Position numbers and translations under genes: made by a program. This document shows positions 42,273 to 50,118 of a DNA stretch of 64,000 nt, piece by piece; position 1 is the first letter of the stretch; every line of letters starts with the position of its first letter. This stretch comes from Marinobacter caseinilyticus. Its GTDB lineage: Bacteria; Pseudomonadota; Gammaproteobacteria; Pseudomonadales; Oleiphilaceae. Location of the stretch: NCBI RefSeq assembly GCF_011074955.1, contig NZ_WUQJ01000004.1:62001-126000 (forward strand), given 5' to 3'. Under the pieces are notes generated by a model. It made no database searches and was not told where the DNA came from. It worked only from the letters and a program-made list of their open reading frames with translations.

Positions 42273-43351
42273 AGGACCGCTCCCACGCGTAGACATGCCG
42301 CCAGGTCATTAAAATCAGTGCAACGACAACCTTTGCAGGGGAACTCCGGCCAGACCAGACGGACGTCTAATGTTCGCGCAACCTCACACGCAGCGGTTAA
42401 GCCTGGGTTTTTAAGAGTGAACCGATCGTTATCAGCTGCAAGGACAACGCCCACATTCGGCGCAAGTCGACTGCGCAATACACGAGCAACGGGTAGCAAA
42501 TTGCCACAATTCATTGCGACGACAACGGGGTGGCCAGAGATCTCGTGAATCGTGGCTCCAGTGCTCCAACCCTCAACTAAGAAAACGTGCCCAGCCTCAT
42601 GGATCGCACCGATAGTTGCAAAGCTCCCTTTTACTGTCCCCCCAGCCAAAAAACGTTTAGTTCCATCCGGCCAAATCTTCTGCAGGTTAACGAGCGTTCC
42701 ATTTTTATACATAGGAACAACTAACACCTCGCCAATCTGACGGACGCCGTGTGGCTTTACATTCTTCGCCCTTAAATAGGCATGGTCAGCACTCGCGGTG
42801 ACGGTTTGACGCCAGCAAAAACGGGCCCTATGAGCTGCTTGATTACGAACTCGCCGTGCTTCAGCCTCGAGGTAACGCCTACGGCGAGCACCCTCGCATT
42901 TCAACTCCAATGCCCTTATTTCGGCTTTTGGCGCACACCAAGTCCGTGAATGACTGCCCCCCTGTAGACCGGGTATCCCAAGTCTATGAGCAATCATTTG
43001 AGCAGCGATTGATTGCTGGACGCCTTGAAGGTATGCCAGCAAACCGACGAGATCTCTCCCTCCATCTTGACTCGCGAAATCGCACCATTGGCCGGTTTCT
43101 GTGTTGATAGAAAACGACCCAGGCGTCCTATCACCTCGCGTAGGGTTAGTTGGCCAATATTCTCTGCCTTTTAGCCTGCCATCAGGCAACCACTCTTTGA
43201 GCAGCACTTCCGAAAATTGAAGAGCACAGGTGGCAATTCGTCTAATCTCCGAAACAATGTCCACTTGCGGCCTGGCGCCTTCAGTTTTCACTACCTGTGA
43301 ATCACATTGTTGACGGTCGTCGATTCTGGAATTTTGTATTGCCACCCTCAT
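42269..43351 (-). CDS. P4-type primase with Toprim domain
   Basis: The 360-aa protein has a zinc-ribbon/primase N-terminal region (EYWPTNPTRGDRTPGSFSI … WCDFASQDGGRDLVGLL) and a C-terminal Toprim domain with the glutamate in VFLVEGWSTGATI and the VVLAADND acidic motif. It would synthesise primers for replication of the excised island. The ATG at 43351 overlaps the alpA stop (ATGA), and its own stop overlaps the next gene the same way, so alpA, primase and DUF3987 are one translationally coupled operon. Confidence 0.82.
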   Translation of the reverse strand: MRVAIQNSRIDDRQQCDSQVVKTEGARPQVDIVSEIRRIATCALQFSEVLLKEWLPDGRLKGREYWPTNPTRGDRTPGSFSINTETGQWCDFASQDGGRDLVGLLAYLQGVQQSIAAQMIAHRLGIPGLQGGSHSRTWCAPKAEIRALELKCEGARRRRYLEAEARRVRNQAAHRARFCWRQTVTASADHAYLRAKNVKPHGVRQIGEVLVVPMYKNGTLVNLQKIWPDGTKRFLAGGTVKGSFATIGAIHEAGHVFLVEGWSTGATIHEISGHPVVVAMNCGNLLPVARVLRSRLAPNVGVVLAADNDRFTLKNPGLTAACEVARTLDVRLVWPEFPCKGCRCTDFNDLAACLRVGAVL

Positions 43352-43533
43352 GCCAAATCCCCCTTTTTCTTCTCCCAAGCTTCGATTTCAGAAAGTCGCC
43401 ATCGAGTCGAGGCAGGACCCAAGCGGAAAGGCGCTGGGAGTCGATTCTCACGACTCCAACGCCAAACAGTGGGTACGGAAATGGAATAACGGTCAGCTAT
43501 TTGTCTGACGGTTAGGAAAGTCTGCTCTTTCAT
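43348..43533 (-). CDS. AlpA-family excisionase/transcriptional regulator
   Basis: The 61-aa protein has a MerR-like winged helix (FLTVRQIADRYSISVPTVWRW) and the wing RLGPASTRWRLSEIEAWE, typical of phage AlpA. AlpA proteins activate integrase expression and excision of P4-like elements. GAGGTG lies 8 bases upstream of the ATG. It heads the primase operon and lies 92 bases after the unknown gene downstream of the integrase. Confidence 0.9.
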   Translation of the reverse strand: MKEQTFLTVRQIADRYSISVPTVWRWSRENRLPAPFRLGPASTRWRLSEIEAWEKKKGDLA

Positions 43534-43625
43534 TGATATGCACCTCGTATCACTGGGGATCACGAGAGCATGTTGGCGGGCGATGTTTCAGATTGGAGGG
43601 GAAGAAATTTCAGAAATATTTTCCC

Positions 43626-44273
43626 CTATCGCCTTTCTCCTTTTAAATCATCTTCGACTTCAGGTATCAATTCAGCGACCTGCAGCCACACTTCTTGTCC
43701 ACTTTTATGCGGACCGAGATTATCCCAAACGCTAAAAAACTGAGATTCTCTTCCTGTTTGACGAAATTGCTTGAGATACTCCTGCTGAAGACTGCTCGCT
43801 TTGTATGGTTTGAAATCCGAATAAAGCTCCCGGTATGCATTCGCAGCCAAGCGCGAAGACTGTTCTAGCGTCTTGCCCACGTAGATAAGACTTACCATCA
43901 ATCGCAACACACTCTCCTTCGCATGATCCTTGAGAATCTTAACCCGGCTGCCTAAAGCCTCCTCACCCCCATGACGACGCACGGCCTGGGTACAGGCTAA
44001 TCGCCATAACGTGTCGGTCGATGGCACTCCCCTTTGAAAGCAATATGTTAGTGCCCAATCCAAATAATGAGGATTCCGCTCTTTGAGCCACCTGCGGACG
44101 AGGGCGGCCACTGTCCGCCCAGCAACCGGCCCGGAGACATGCTCGACCTCCTTTCTCACAAGAGAATCTTCTTGGTCTCCAGGCAATGGATCTGCATAAA
44201 CCTCGAGGTCGTTTTCTAAGAGTCGCAGCTTCATCTCTGCTTTGAATGCGTCCCGCCCTGAATCAGGACCCAT
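43626..44273 (-). CDS. hypothetical island protein
   Basis: I do not recognise this 215-aa protein. It looks soluble and helical, is rich in Arg, Glu and Leu (VAALVRRWLKERNPHYLDWALTY, in part), and has no signal peptide or transmembrane segment. I chose the ATG at 44273 with AGGGA upstream. It overlaps the integrase stop by 11 bases, and a GTG ten codons earlier is possible. Its place between integrase and alpA suggests a role in the island life cycle. Confidence 0.65.
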   Translation of the reverse strand: MGPDSGRDAFKAEMKLRLLENDLEVYADPLPGDQEDSLVRKEVEHVSGPVAGRTVAALVRRWLKERNPHYLDWALTYCFQRGVPSTDTLWRLACTQAVRRHGGEEALGSRVKILKDHAKESVLRLMVSLIYVGKTLEQSSRLAANAYRELYSDFKPYKASSLQQEYLKQFRQTGRESQFFSVWDNLGPHKSGQEVWLQVAELIPEVEDDLKGERR

Positions 44274-45558
44274 TGTAAATATCCCTTCGAATTGGAATAA
44301 CACTGTTGTCGTTTTCTGCAGCAGAACAGTATGAAGCCCAATCTGCCATCAACTGGGCACGTTGCTCCAGTAACTCATCTCTCGCATAAGCCGCGCGTGT
44401 TGCATCACTGCTCACATGGGCTAAAGCCAGCTCACTCACCTCATCTGGAAAGTGAGTCATATTTCGACACCAATCTTTGAAACTGCTCCGGAACCCATGC
44501 GGAACAACCACTTTTTGATTCTTGGGGTCGGTATATCCAGACCCTCCGGCCTTCAAGCTTGCGAGATGCATACGCTTAACCGTAGCCAGAACCGTGACAT
44601 CGCTAATTCGCCCGCCCTGAGGAGCGGGGAATACCCACGGCTGACCAATCATGCGAGGAAGTTTTTTCAATAAGCCCAAGGCGTCATCAGAAAGCGGAAC
44701 ACGACGGGCTTTCTGATTTTTCATTCTGTCGGCGAGAAGCGTCCAAACACCAGCCTCCAAATCGATCTCATCCCAGCGAGCTTCTCGCACCTCTTTCGAT
44801 CGTGCAGCGGTCAAGATCGCGAACTCCAGAGCTTTTGCTCCCATCCCTTCCTTTGTTCGGAGATCCGCCATAAATTCTGGAATTCGTTGCCAAGGCAATG
44901 CAGGAAAATGCTGAGTCTTTCTAACTTTTGAGGGCTTAGCCAAGACAGCGTCGAGATTACCCTTCCAACGAGCTGGGTTTTCACCTTGCCGATGTCCCGA
45001 CACCGTCGCCCACGCTAATACGCTCTCTAGACGCTGACGAACTCTAGTCGCGGTTTCTGTGCGTGTTTTCCATATCGGTTCTAGCACTTTCAGCACATGG
45101 ACTAGCTCCACGTCAGAAATGGCTATCTTTCCAATATGAGGGAAAGCATAGCGAATCATTGATGACATCCAATCGTTGCGATGTTTAACGCTCCGGAATT
45201 CGGATTCCTTAGCCTCAAAACATTTGAGCGTCGCATCTTCAAAAGATAAGTTCTTTGCCTGTGCGGCTAGCTGGGCAGATCTTATTGCTTCTCGCTCAAC
45301 GATTGGATCTATGCCTTCATCCAGTTTGGACCGTAAAGCGCGAGCTTTATCACGAGCTTCAGCCAAACCAACAGTGGGGAATCCTCCTAAACCAAAATCC
45401 CGACGACGCTCACCAACTCTCACCCGTAATATCCAAGAACGACCTTTATTCTTGCTTACGACCATCATGAGGCCGGCACACCCTCCTACAGCGTGTGCAC
45501 CAGGTTTTTCGAGTCGCCGGACTTCTGCAGCACTGAGCTCTTTTGCAACTTTTGGCAT
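44263..45558 (-). CDS. P4-type tyrosine integrase
   Basis: The 431-aa protein has the N-terminal DUF4102 arm-binding domain (GLMMVVSKNKGRSWILRVRV, with LGGFPTVGLAEAR), a SAM-like core-binding domain and a catalytic domain with the R in TAARSKEVREARW, H-x-x-R in PHGFRSSFKDW, H in LALAHVSS and the nucleophile Y in RAAYAR. It recombines the 15-bp att sites in ssrA. It starts 11 bases from the right arm repeats and 150 bases from attR, the usual place for such enzymes. The start MPKVAKELSA is chosen; an ATG two codons earlier exists. Confidence 0.95.
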   Translation of the reverse strand: MPKVAKELSAAEVRRLEKPGAHAVGGCAGLMMVVSKNKGRSWILRVRVGERRRDFGLGGFPTVGLAEARDKARALRSKLDEGIDPIVEREAIRSAQLAAQAKNLSFEDATLKCFEAKESEFRSVKHRNDWMSSMIRYAFPHIGKIAISDVELVHVLKVLEPIWKTRTETATRVRQRLESVLAWATVSGHRQGENPARWKGNLDAVLAKPSKVRKTQHFPALPWQRIPEFMADLRTKEGMGAKALEFAILTAARSKEVREARWDEIDLEAGVWTLLADRMKNQKARRVPLSDDALGLLKKLPRMIGQPWVFPAPQGGRISDVTVLATVKRMHLASLKAGGSGYTDPKNQKVVVPHGFRSSFKDWCRNMTHFPDEVSELALAHVSSDATRAAYARDELLEQRAQLMADWASYCSAAENDNSVIPIRRDIYNGS

Positions 45559-45568
45559 CACCAAGCCT

Positions 45569-45592
45569 TACCATCCAATATCCCATCCAAAA
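45569..45592. repeat. right pair of 12-bp tandem repeats (probable integrase arm sites)
   Basis: TACCATCCAATA and TCCCATCCAAAA lie in tandem with the same 12-bp period and orientation as the left pair at 28371–28394. They sit just upstream of the integrase start, so integrase binding here could also repress its own gene. Confidence 0.7.
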
Positions 45593-45708
45593 ATATAACA
45601 TCAGATGATACTGCCTGATACTATATGAGACACAAATATTTTATAGACAGTTGTTTTTACTGTTAAAAAAATACGGAGTGATATGAAATGATATGCGGAC
45701 ATGGTGGA

Positions 45709-45723
45709 CGCCGTCTCCACCAA
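45709..45723. other. attR, right attachment site
   Basis: CGCCGTCTCCACCAA repeats the ssrA 3' end found at 28314–28328. Confidence 0.88.
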
Positions 45724-45730
45724 CCACCAC

Positions 45731-45762
45731 CAACAAAGCCGCTGAAACCAGCGGCTTTGTTG
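45731..45762 (+). terminator. displaced terminator, probably the original ssrA one
   Basis: A perfect 14-bp stem CAACAAAGCCGCTG with an AAAC loop starts 8 bases beyond attR. On the plus strand it ends in CTTTGTTGT. Before insertion it would have followed ssrA directly. Confidence 0.8.
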
Positions 45763-45835
45763 TATCTGACCATTTGCTATTTCGCTGTAGTCAGGCCATC
45801 CACAACACACCCCTGACCCACTGACCGATCTCCCA

Positions 45836-46600
45836 CTAAAACCCCAGATACCGAAACCCAAGTTCGTGCTGATACGGGCTGATGTATTTTTCATTGATGT
45901 CGCCGATGATGCCCTGTTTATAGGCTTCGTCGAAGCATCCATCGAAGGCTTTGGCCAAGAGCGGATCGCGAAAGACCATTTTGAAGGGCGAGGGGGTGAA
46001 GATGGGGGCAAATCGGAGTTGGGATTCGTCCAGAAAAAGCCGGCTGTTGCCCTCCTGTTCCCTTATGCCCTGATTCACTTTGGCGACAATCAGCCCGTCT
46101 GCGAGTATCGAGTCCACCCGGCGTAGCATCAGCAGCCGGGAGTGCACTCGCTGGTCAGAGATTTCCAGCAGGTCGCCCAGGCGTGACTCGATGTCGCTGA
46201 TATCGAGCAGTTCGACACCGTCTTTGAAGGTCACGACTTTCAGCCCGTAAAGGTCCTCAACGCTGGCAATGTGTGGGGTGATGGCGGAGTCGTAGATTGC
46301 GCCGTTCTGGTACCAAATATAGGCGGCGGTGGAGGCTCCTTCAAGCTGCCGGGGCAATGGTACCGTCATGACGGCGGCCGCCACAGCCGATTTGGTGTAG
46401 GTGAGAATGTGCCGGCCGAAGGGTTGCAGAATAAAAGTCGTTTCGTACCCGCAAAGCTGGAGCACTCGCTTCACGGTTTCCGCATCCCGGCCGACACCAC
46501 CGGCCTCCGAGGTCCCTGGCAGATCCGGCGCCAGCACAGTGAGTGTTTCCCCGTGGCTCTCGCCGGACACAGCCAATATCCAGAGTAACCAGGCGCCCAT
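45836..46600 (-). CDS. periplasmic solute-binding-like protein (SBP family 3 fold)
   Basis: The 254-aa protein has a signal peptide (about 1–18, MGAWLLWILAVSGESHG) and the layout of family 3 extracellular solute-binding proteins: lobe 1 with GVGRDAETVKRVLQLCGY, hinge VEDLYGLKVVTFKDG and C-terminal FRDPLLAKAFDGCFDEAY. No permease or ATPase gene lies nearby, so it may feed a distant transporter or act as a sensor. It is the first gene right of the island. The ATG at 46600 is chosen over one five codons upstream. Confidence 0.7.
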   Translation of the reverse strand: MGAWLLWILAVSGESHGETLTVLAPDLPGTSEAGGVGRDAETVKRVLQLCGYETTFILQPFGRHILTYTKSAVAAAVMTVPLPRQLEGASTAAYIWYQNGAIYDSAITPHIASVEDLYGLKVVTFKDGVELLDISDIESRLGDLLEISDQRVHSRLLMLRRVDSILADGLIVAKVNQGIREQEGNSRLFLDESQLRFAPIFTPSPFKMVFRDPLLAKAFDGCFDEAYKQGIIGDINEKYISPYQHELGFRYLGF

Positions 46601-47248
46601 TGAGACACCTTGCAACCCGGGGGTTAATGTCTTAATAACCCGGAAGAAGGAAGGGATAACCTGACTCCAGTGACAGCACTGCGCGTTGTTTCTGTGACGT
46701 TGGCATTATCATAATCAATCCCAGCAGGATTGGAATAGAAATAGTGACAGGGAACATCGCTGGGCATGGCTTCGCTATGTTGTCGCTGACTGTGGGCTGC
46801 AGGCCAGTGTGAGACCTGGTATTCTTTGCGAACGGTGACCAACCGGGTCAACAACAACGCCCAATGTTCCCACATGTTCTTGCGCTTGAAAGGTAAGATG
46901 TTCAGCAAGTCGGGGCATTACCCAAGGCCACCTTATCCCGGGGCGCGATTAGGTCGGAAATGATGCCCAGATGACCCGAAATCAGGGTCACACTGGTTGC
47001 ATGCTTCACATCTTCAATGCCCCGTTGTGCTAATGTCACCCAACCAGCAATGAGTGGTCAGTCTGGCTTCATAACACAGGACAACCGTTAGAAGGGTGGA
47101 CAGGGTAACGGCAGCCCACCCCTTGCATGGTATCGAAGTGAGGCACCTATGCCTCGGAGGTTATGAGTCACTCAATGTCCTGGATTGCCATTGCACTCCG
47201 GCGTGTTTTGGCCCCCTCTTCCCGCCTTACTGAACCTGAAGCCTTCTG
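46601..47248. other. non-coding interval
   Basis: About 650 bases without a convincing gene. A 94-codon open frame on the minus strand (46624–46908) has no family resemblance or good ribosome site. A short hairpin (GAGGCA … TGCCTC near 47140) is present. No riboswitch or RNA consensus was recognised. Confidence 0.5.
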
Positions 47249-47923
47249 TTACTGGGGCTGAAGAGGTACATAGTCATAACTCGTTTGAGCAACGTAATCC
47301 GGGTTCGGAACCGAGTCTTGAACCACCTTCCAGAAGGTGCCTGAGGTATTCTTGGCCTTTGCTTCAAAGAAAACGTAGTTGCCGGTGCCGTTATAGGTAT
47401 CGAGAACCTTGTCTCGCCCCTGGTAAGCATTGGATATCCGAACCCAGCCATTGCGGGCATCTTCCAGAGCCCAGAACTGGCCGCTGTAGTTGCCGCTTTT
47501 GGCCATGTGGGGTTTGGTCGTGTCGCTGTCGACACGGAGCACTTCCCCCAGCGCCTGGTTCCAGAGATGAATGTAACCGTTGTTTCCTTCGACAACATGC
47601 CATTGCTGGCGCGGATTCATTTTATCCTTTGTTGCCATCATGAGGCGGTTGCTGGAATCCAAGGTCAACACCTTGTTGTCACCCAGGAAGCTGTTTGATA
47701 TGAATTTAACCAAGAGGTACGAAGGGACCGAGGGGCCGTCAGAGGTTACATCAGCACTAGTAAGGGCGCTCGTCAAAGCTGTTGAGTCGCCGGATGTTAT
47801 TCGCGTCGCTGCTTCAGCAGAACTGACCTCCGCGAGTTGATTTACGCCAGCCTGGCCAAAAGCCTGGCCAATGAGCAGTGTCATCGTTACTGCCACAGCG
47901 GTAAATGATTTATTAATATTCAT
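47249..47923 (-). CDS. secreted ricin-B-lectin-like (QxW) protein
   Basis: The 224-aa protein has a clear signal peptide (MNINKSFTAVAVTMTLLIG, cleaved near QAFGQ-A), a Ser/Thr/Ala-rich linker (about 25–65) and one domain with three QxW-like repeats (RQQWHVV, GQFWALE, GTFWKVV) spaced about 45–50 residues. This is the pattern of a ricin-type beta-trefoil carbohydrate-binding fold. It could bind surface or extracellular glycans. No catalytic domain is attached and no partner gene is evident. The frame is open 13 codons upstream of the chosen ATG. Confidence 0.65.
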   Translation of the reverse strand: MNINKSFTAVAVTMTLLIGQAFGQAGVNQLAEVSSAEAATRITSGDSTALTSALTSADVTSDGPSVPSYLLVKFISNSFLGDNKVLTLDSSNRLMMATKDKMNPRQQWHVVEGNNGYIHLWNQALGEVLRVDSDTTKPHMAKSGNYSGQFWALEDARNGWVRISNAYQGRDKVLDTYNGTGNYVFFEAKAKNTSGTFWKVVQDSVPNPDYVAQTSYDYVPLQPQ

Positions 47924-48369
47924 GGTCATTTCCCTCGTTGAAATTTTAAGCATTTTGATCATTGCTTTGAACGCGGGCTTACCGGGCTACTATTCGCGCC
48001 AACGGCTCATGAGCTTGCGCATGGACATTGAGTATTGGCTAATTCTTATCATTCGGACACTAACCAAAAGAGCTATTTTCACCTCTCCCCGAGTGTTTTC
48101 TAAGCCGCTTTAAATCCCTCAATGTCGCCATTCGGGCTAGGGCTCAGAAGGCCGTATTTTTTTGAGGCGGGACCGCTATATCGGTGCCCCAACACATAAA
48201 AAGCAAGCAGAACACGCGAACACCTGCCTATCCGCACAACCGATACGCTCTGGCGCTTAAGTTTGGGCGGTCAGAGCCATTAACAGATCCAAAATGGCTT
48301 CTGTTACGAACCTATCTGGACTTGTTCAATCATGTTTTTCCACTTCAAGAAGCAAATGGAGCAAACTCT
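47924..48369. other. divergent intergenic region
   Basis: About 450 bases between the divergent lectin-like and hydrolase genes, presumably holding both promoters. No convincing gene is seen. The hydrolase frame is open here, but its extension lacks family features and precedes the signal peptide. Confidence 0.45.
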
Positions 48370-49323
48370 ATGCCCACATCGATTAAATGGTTTCTGCCTC
48401 TGCTCACGGCGATGCTCGTGACCAATGTCGCCCACAGCGCTGTGCCCATGGCCGGAGAACAGGCCCCGGGTTACTATCGCACCATGGTCGGCTCGTTTGA
48501 GGTGACGGCACTGTCCGATGGCACAGTGAAACTGCCGGTCGATAAGTTGCTTCTCAACACCACTGAAGAGCACGTCCACGAGACCCTGGCGGCGAATTTT
48601 CAGTCCGCGCCCCTGACCACCTCGGTGAACGGTTATCTGATTAATACTGGAAAGAAGCTGGTGCTGGTTGATACCGGCGCGGGCAGCCTGTTCGGGCCAA
48701 CTTTGGGTAACCTGGCCAACAATATGGCGGCTTCAGGCTACAAAGCTGGCGACGTGGATGAGGTTTACATCACTCATATGCACCCGGATCACGTCGGCGG
48801 CTTGGTATCCGAGGGCGAGAGGGTGTTTCCCAATGCCGTTGTCCGCGCCAACCAGCAGGATGCGGATTTCTGGCTGAGTGATAAGAATCTGAGCGAGGCC
48901 GATGAAGGCTCCAAGGGCTTCTTCCAGGGCGCGATGGCATCGTTGAACCCCTATGTCGAGTCCGGCCAGTTCAAGCCGTTCGCATCGGATCAGGAACTGG
49001 TGACAGGCGTGTCCGTCATCGCGGCAAAAGGTCACACGCCGGGGCACAGTGTTTACAAAGTCGAGAGCGAGGGCGATACCCTGATGCTTTGGGGTGACCT
49101 GATTCACGTCGCCGCGGTGCAGTTTCCAGAACCGGGCATTGCCATCCAGTTTGACACCGACAGCGAAAAGGCGGTGATGACCCGTGCGGACGCGTTTGCT
49201 GACGCAGCAGCGAATGGTTATCTGGTCGGGGCCGCCCATCTGGCGTTCCCCGGTCTGGGCCACCTGCGTGACGCCCAGACGGGTTACGACTTCATCCCTG
49301 CCAATTATGAGGGGGGTCAGTAA
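48370..49323 (+). CDS. exported metallo-beta-lactamase-fold hydrolase
   Basis: The 317-aa protein starts with a signal peptide (MPTSIKWFLPLLTAMLVTNV, cut near AHSA) and has the metal-binding H136-M-H138-P-D140-H141 motif (ITHMHPDHVGG), the later histidine in KGHTPGHS, the aspartate in LMLWGDLIH and a final histidine in AHLAFPGLGH. The substrate is unknown. Quorum-quenching lactonases, other hydrolases and phosphodiesterases share this fold. GGAG lies 8 bases before the ATG. The gene is monocistronic, between divergent and convergent neighbours. Confidence 0.85.
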   Translation: MPTSIKWFLPLLTAMLVTNVAHSAVPMAGEQAPGYYRTMVGSFEVTALSDGTVKLPVDKLLLNTTEEHVHETLAANFQSAPLTTSVNGYLINTGKKLVLVDTGAGSLFGPTLGNLANNMAASGYKAGDVDEVYITHMHPDHVGGLVSEGERVFPNAVVRANQQDADFWLSDKNLSEADEGSKGFFQGAMASLNPYVESGQFKPFASDQELVTGVSVIAAKGHTPGHSVYKVESEGDTLMLWGDLIHVAAVQFPEPGIAIQFDTDSEKAVMTRADAFADAAANGYLVGAAHLAFPGLGHLRDAQTGYDFIPANYEGGQ

Positions 49324-49333
49324 GATCGATAAC

Positions 49334-49357
49334 ACCGGGCGGCCTCAGTCGCCCGGT
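49334..49357. terminator. hairpin after the hydrolase gene, possible terminator
   Basis: ACCGGGCG and CGCCCGGT form an 8-bp stem with an 8-base loop 10 bases after the stop. No T run follows, so termination is uncertain. Confidence 0.4.
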
Positions 49358-49427
49358 TGCCCTGCCTTCCGGCTCACCTTGGCCGGCTACGGCCTCGGTT
49401 CAGCAAGTCATCAGTACCCTGCATTGA

Positions 49428-50105
49428 TCAGAGCGCAAACCAGTTCCGTTTAATGGCTTCGTACTGCTCCTTGGTAATTACCCCCTCGGCAGACAAGCGG
49501 CGCATCTCCGAGACCGCCCGTGGAATCCTGCCCTTGCCCTCCGGCAACTGGCGCTGCCCCAAGACAATGCTTGCGCACATGGCCTCGATGAAAGCATTCC
49601 TCTTGATGTCGTCCGACGGCCACGCGTCGATCGTGAACAGAACGACGTCGCTGTTCAGTGCCAGAAACTCAAAACAGTGCCGGTGCCGGCGCAGTGCCAC
49701 TGCAACGAGCACCAGAGCCGCACCGACCGGTGCAATCAGCCACCACCATGAAAGCGGCACAAGGGCAAAGATTGCGGCAGGCAAGATGAGCAGACAGGCC
49801 GCAGCGAACCAGAGTTTGTAGTGGTAGTCCTTGATTTCTCTCGGCTGCGGTTCCACAAACGTCAAATCGATGACCTTTTCTGGCAATTCCTTTTTACGCC
49901 GATGCATCCGGACCGACAGATAATGCCGGTTGAACCGACTGAACAGGGTACTGGTTTTCGCCCGGACACTGGTTTGCCGAAAACGGCTCTCGATTTGCCA
50001 GTTTTCCCGGGCTGGAACGTCCCAACCCGGGCGCTGGAGATCAAGATCGGGGATACCCCAGTTCTCCAGGTCAATGATGTCCGATTGGCCTAATGCAACT
50101 GTCAC
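49428..50105 (-). CDS. hypothetical membrane protein with SHOCT-like C-terminus
   Basis: The 225-aa protein is not recognised. It has a soluble N-terminal half, two adjacent hydrophobic segments (about 100–140, LWFAAACLLILPAAIFALV and the Trp/Ala/Val-rich stretch after it), a basic spacer and a short C-terminal helical pair (MRRLSAEGVITKEQYEAIKR) resembling a SHOCT motif. I chose the GTG at 50105 with GAGAGGAA upstream. A TTG at 50138 would overlap the upstream lipoprotein gene. It lies downstream of that gene on the same strand, so it may be the last gene of the envelope operon. Confidence 0.6.
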   Translation of the reverse strand: MTVALGQSDIIDLENWGIPDLDLQRPGWDVPARENWQIESRFRQTSVRAKTSTLFSRFNRHYLSVRMHRRKKELPEKVIDLTFVEPQPREIKDYHYKLWFAAACLLILPAAIFALVPLSWWWLIAPVGAALVLVAVALRRHRHCFEFLALNSDVVLFTIDAWPSDDIKRNAFIEAMCASIVLGQRQLPEGKGRIPRAVSEMRRLSAEGVITKEQYEAIKRNWFAL

Positions 50106-50118
50106 GGTGTTATTCCTC

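Larger units (their letters stand above)
28314..45723. mobile_element. integrative genomic island inserted in the ssrA 3' end
   Basis: The 17.4 kb element is bounded by a 15-bp direct repeat (CGCCGTCTCCACCAA) at 28314–28328 and 45709–45723. The left copy is the last 14 bases of ssrA plus one. A P4-type tyrosine integrase lies just inside the right end. Tandem 12-bp repeats of the same type occur inside both ends. The cargo comprises a type III-like restriction/helicase locus and a primase module. No capsid, tail, conjugation or transposase genes are seen, so the element resembles a satellite or defence island rather than a complete prophage. Confidence 0.92.

Noticed and set aside
46624-46908. 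94-codon minus-strand frame between the solute-binding and lectin-like genes
   Set aside because: No family resemblance, no good ribosome site and an unlikely composition rich in His, Ser and Arg.
47100-47170. Hairpin GAGGCA…TGCCTC as a possible riboswitch
   Set aside because: It does not match a riboswitch consensus I can recognise, and no gene follows on the plus strand.
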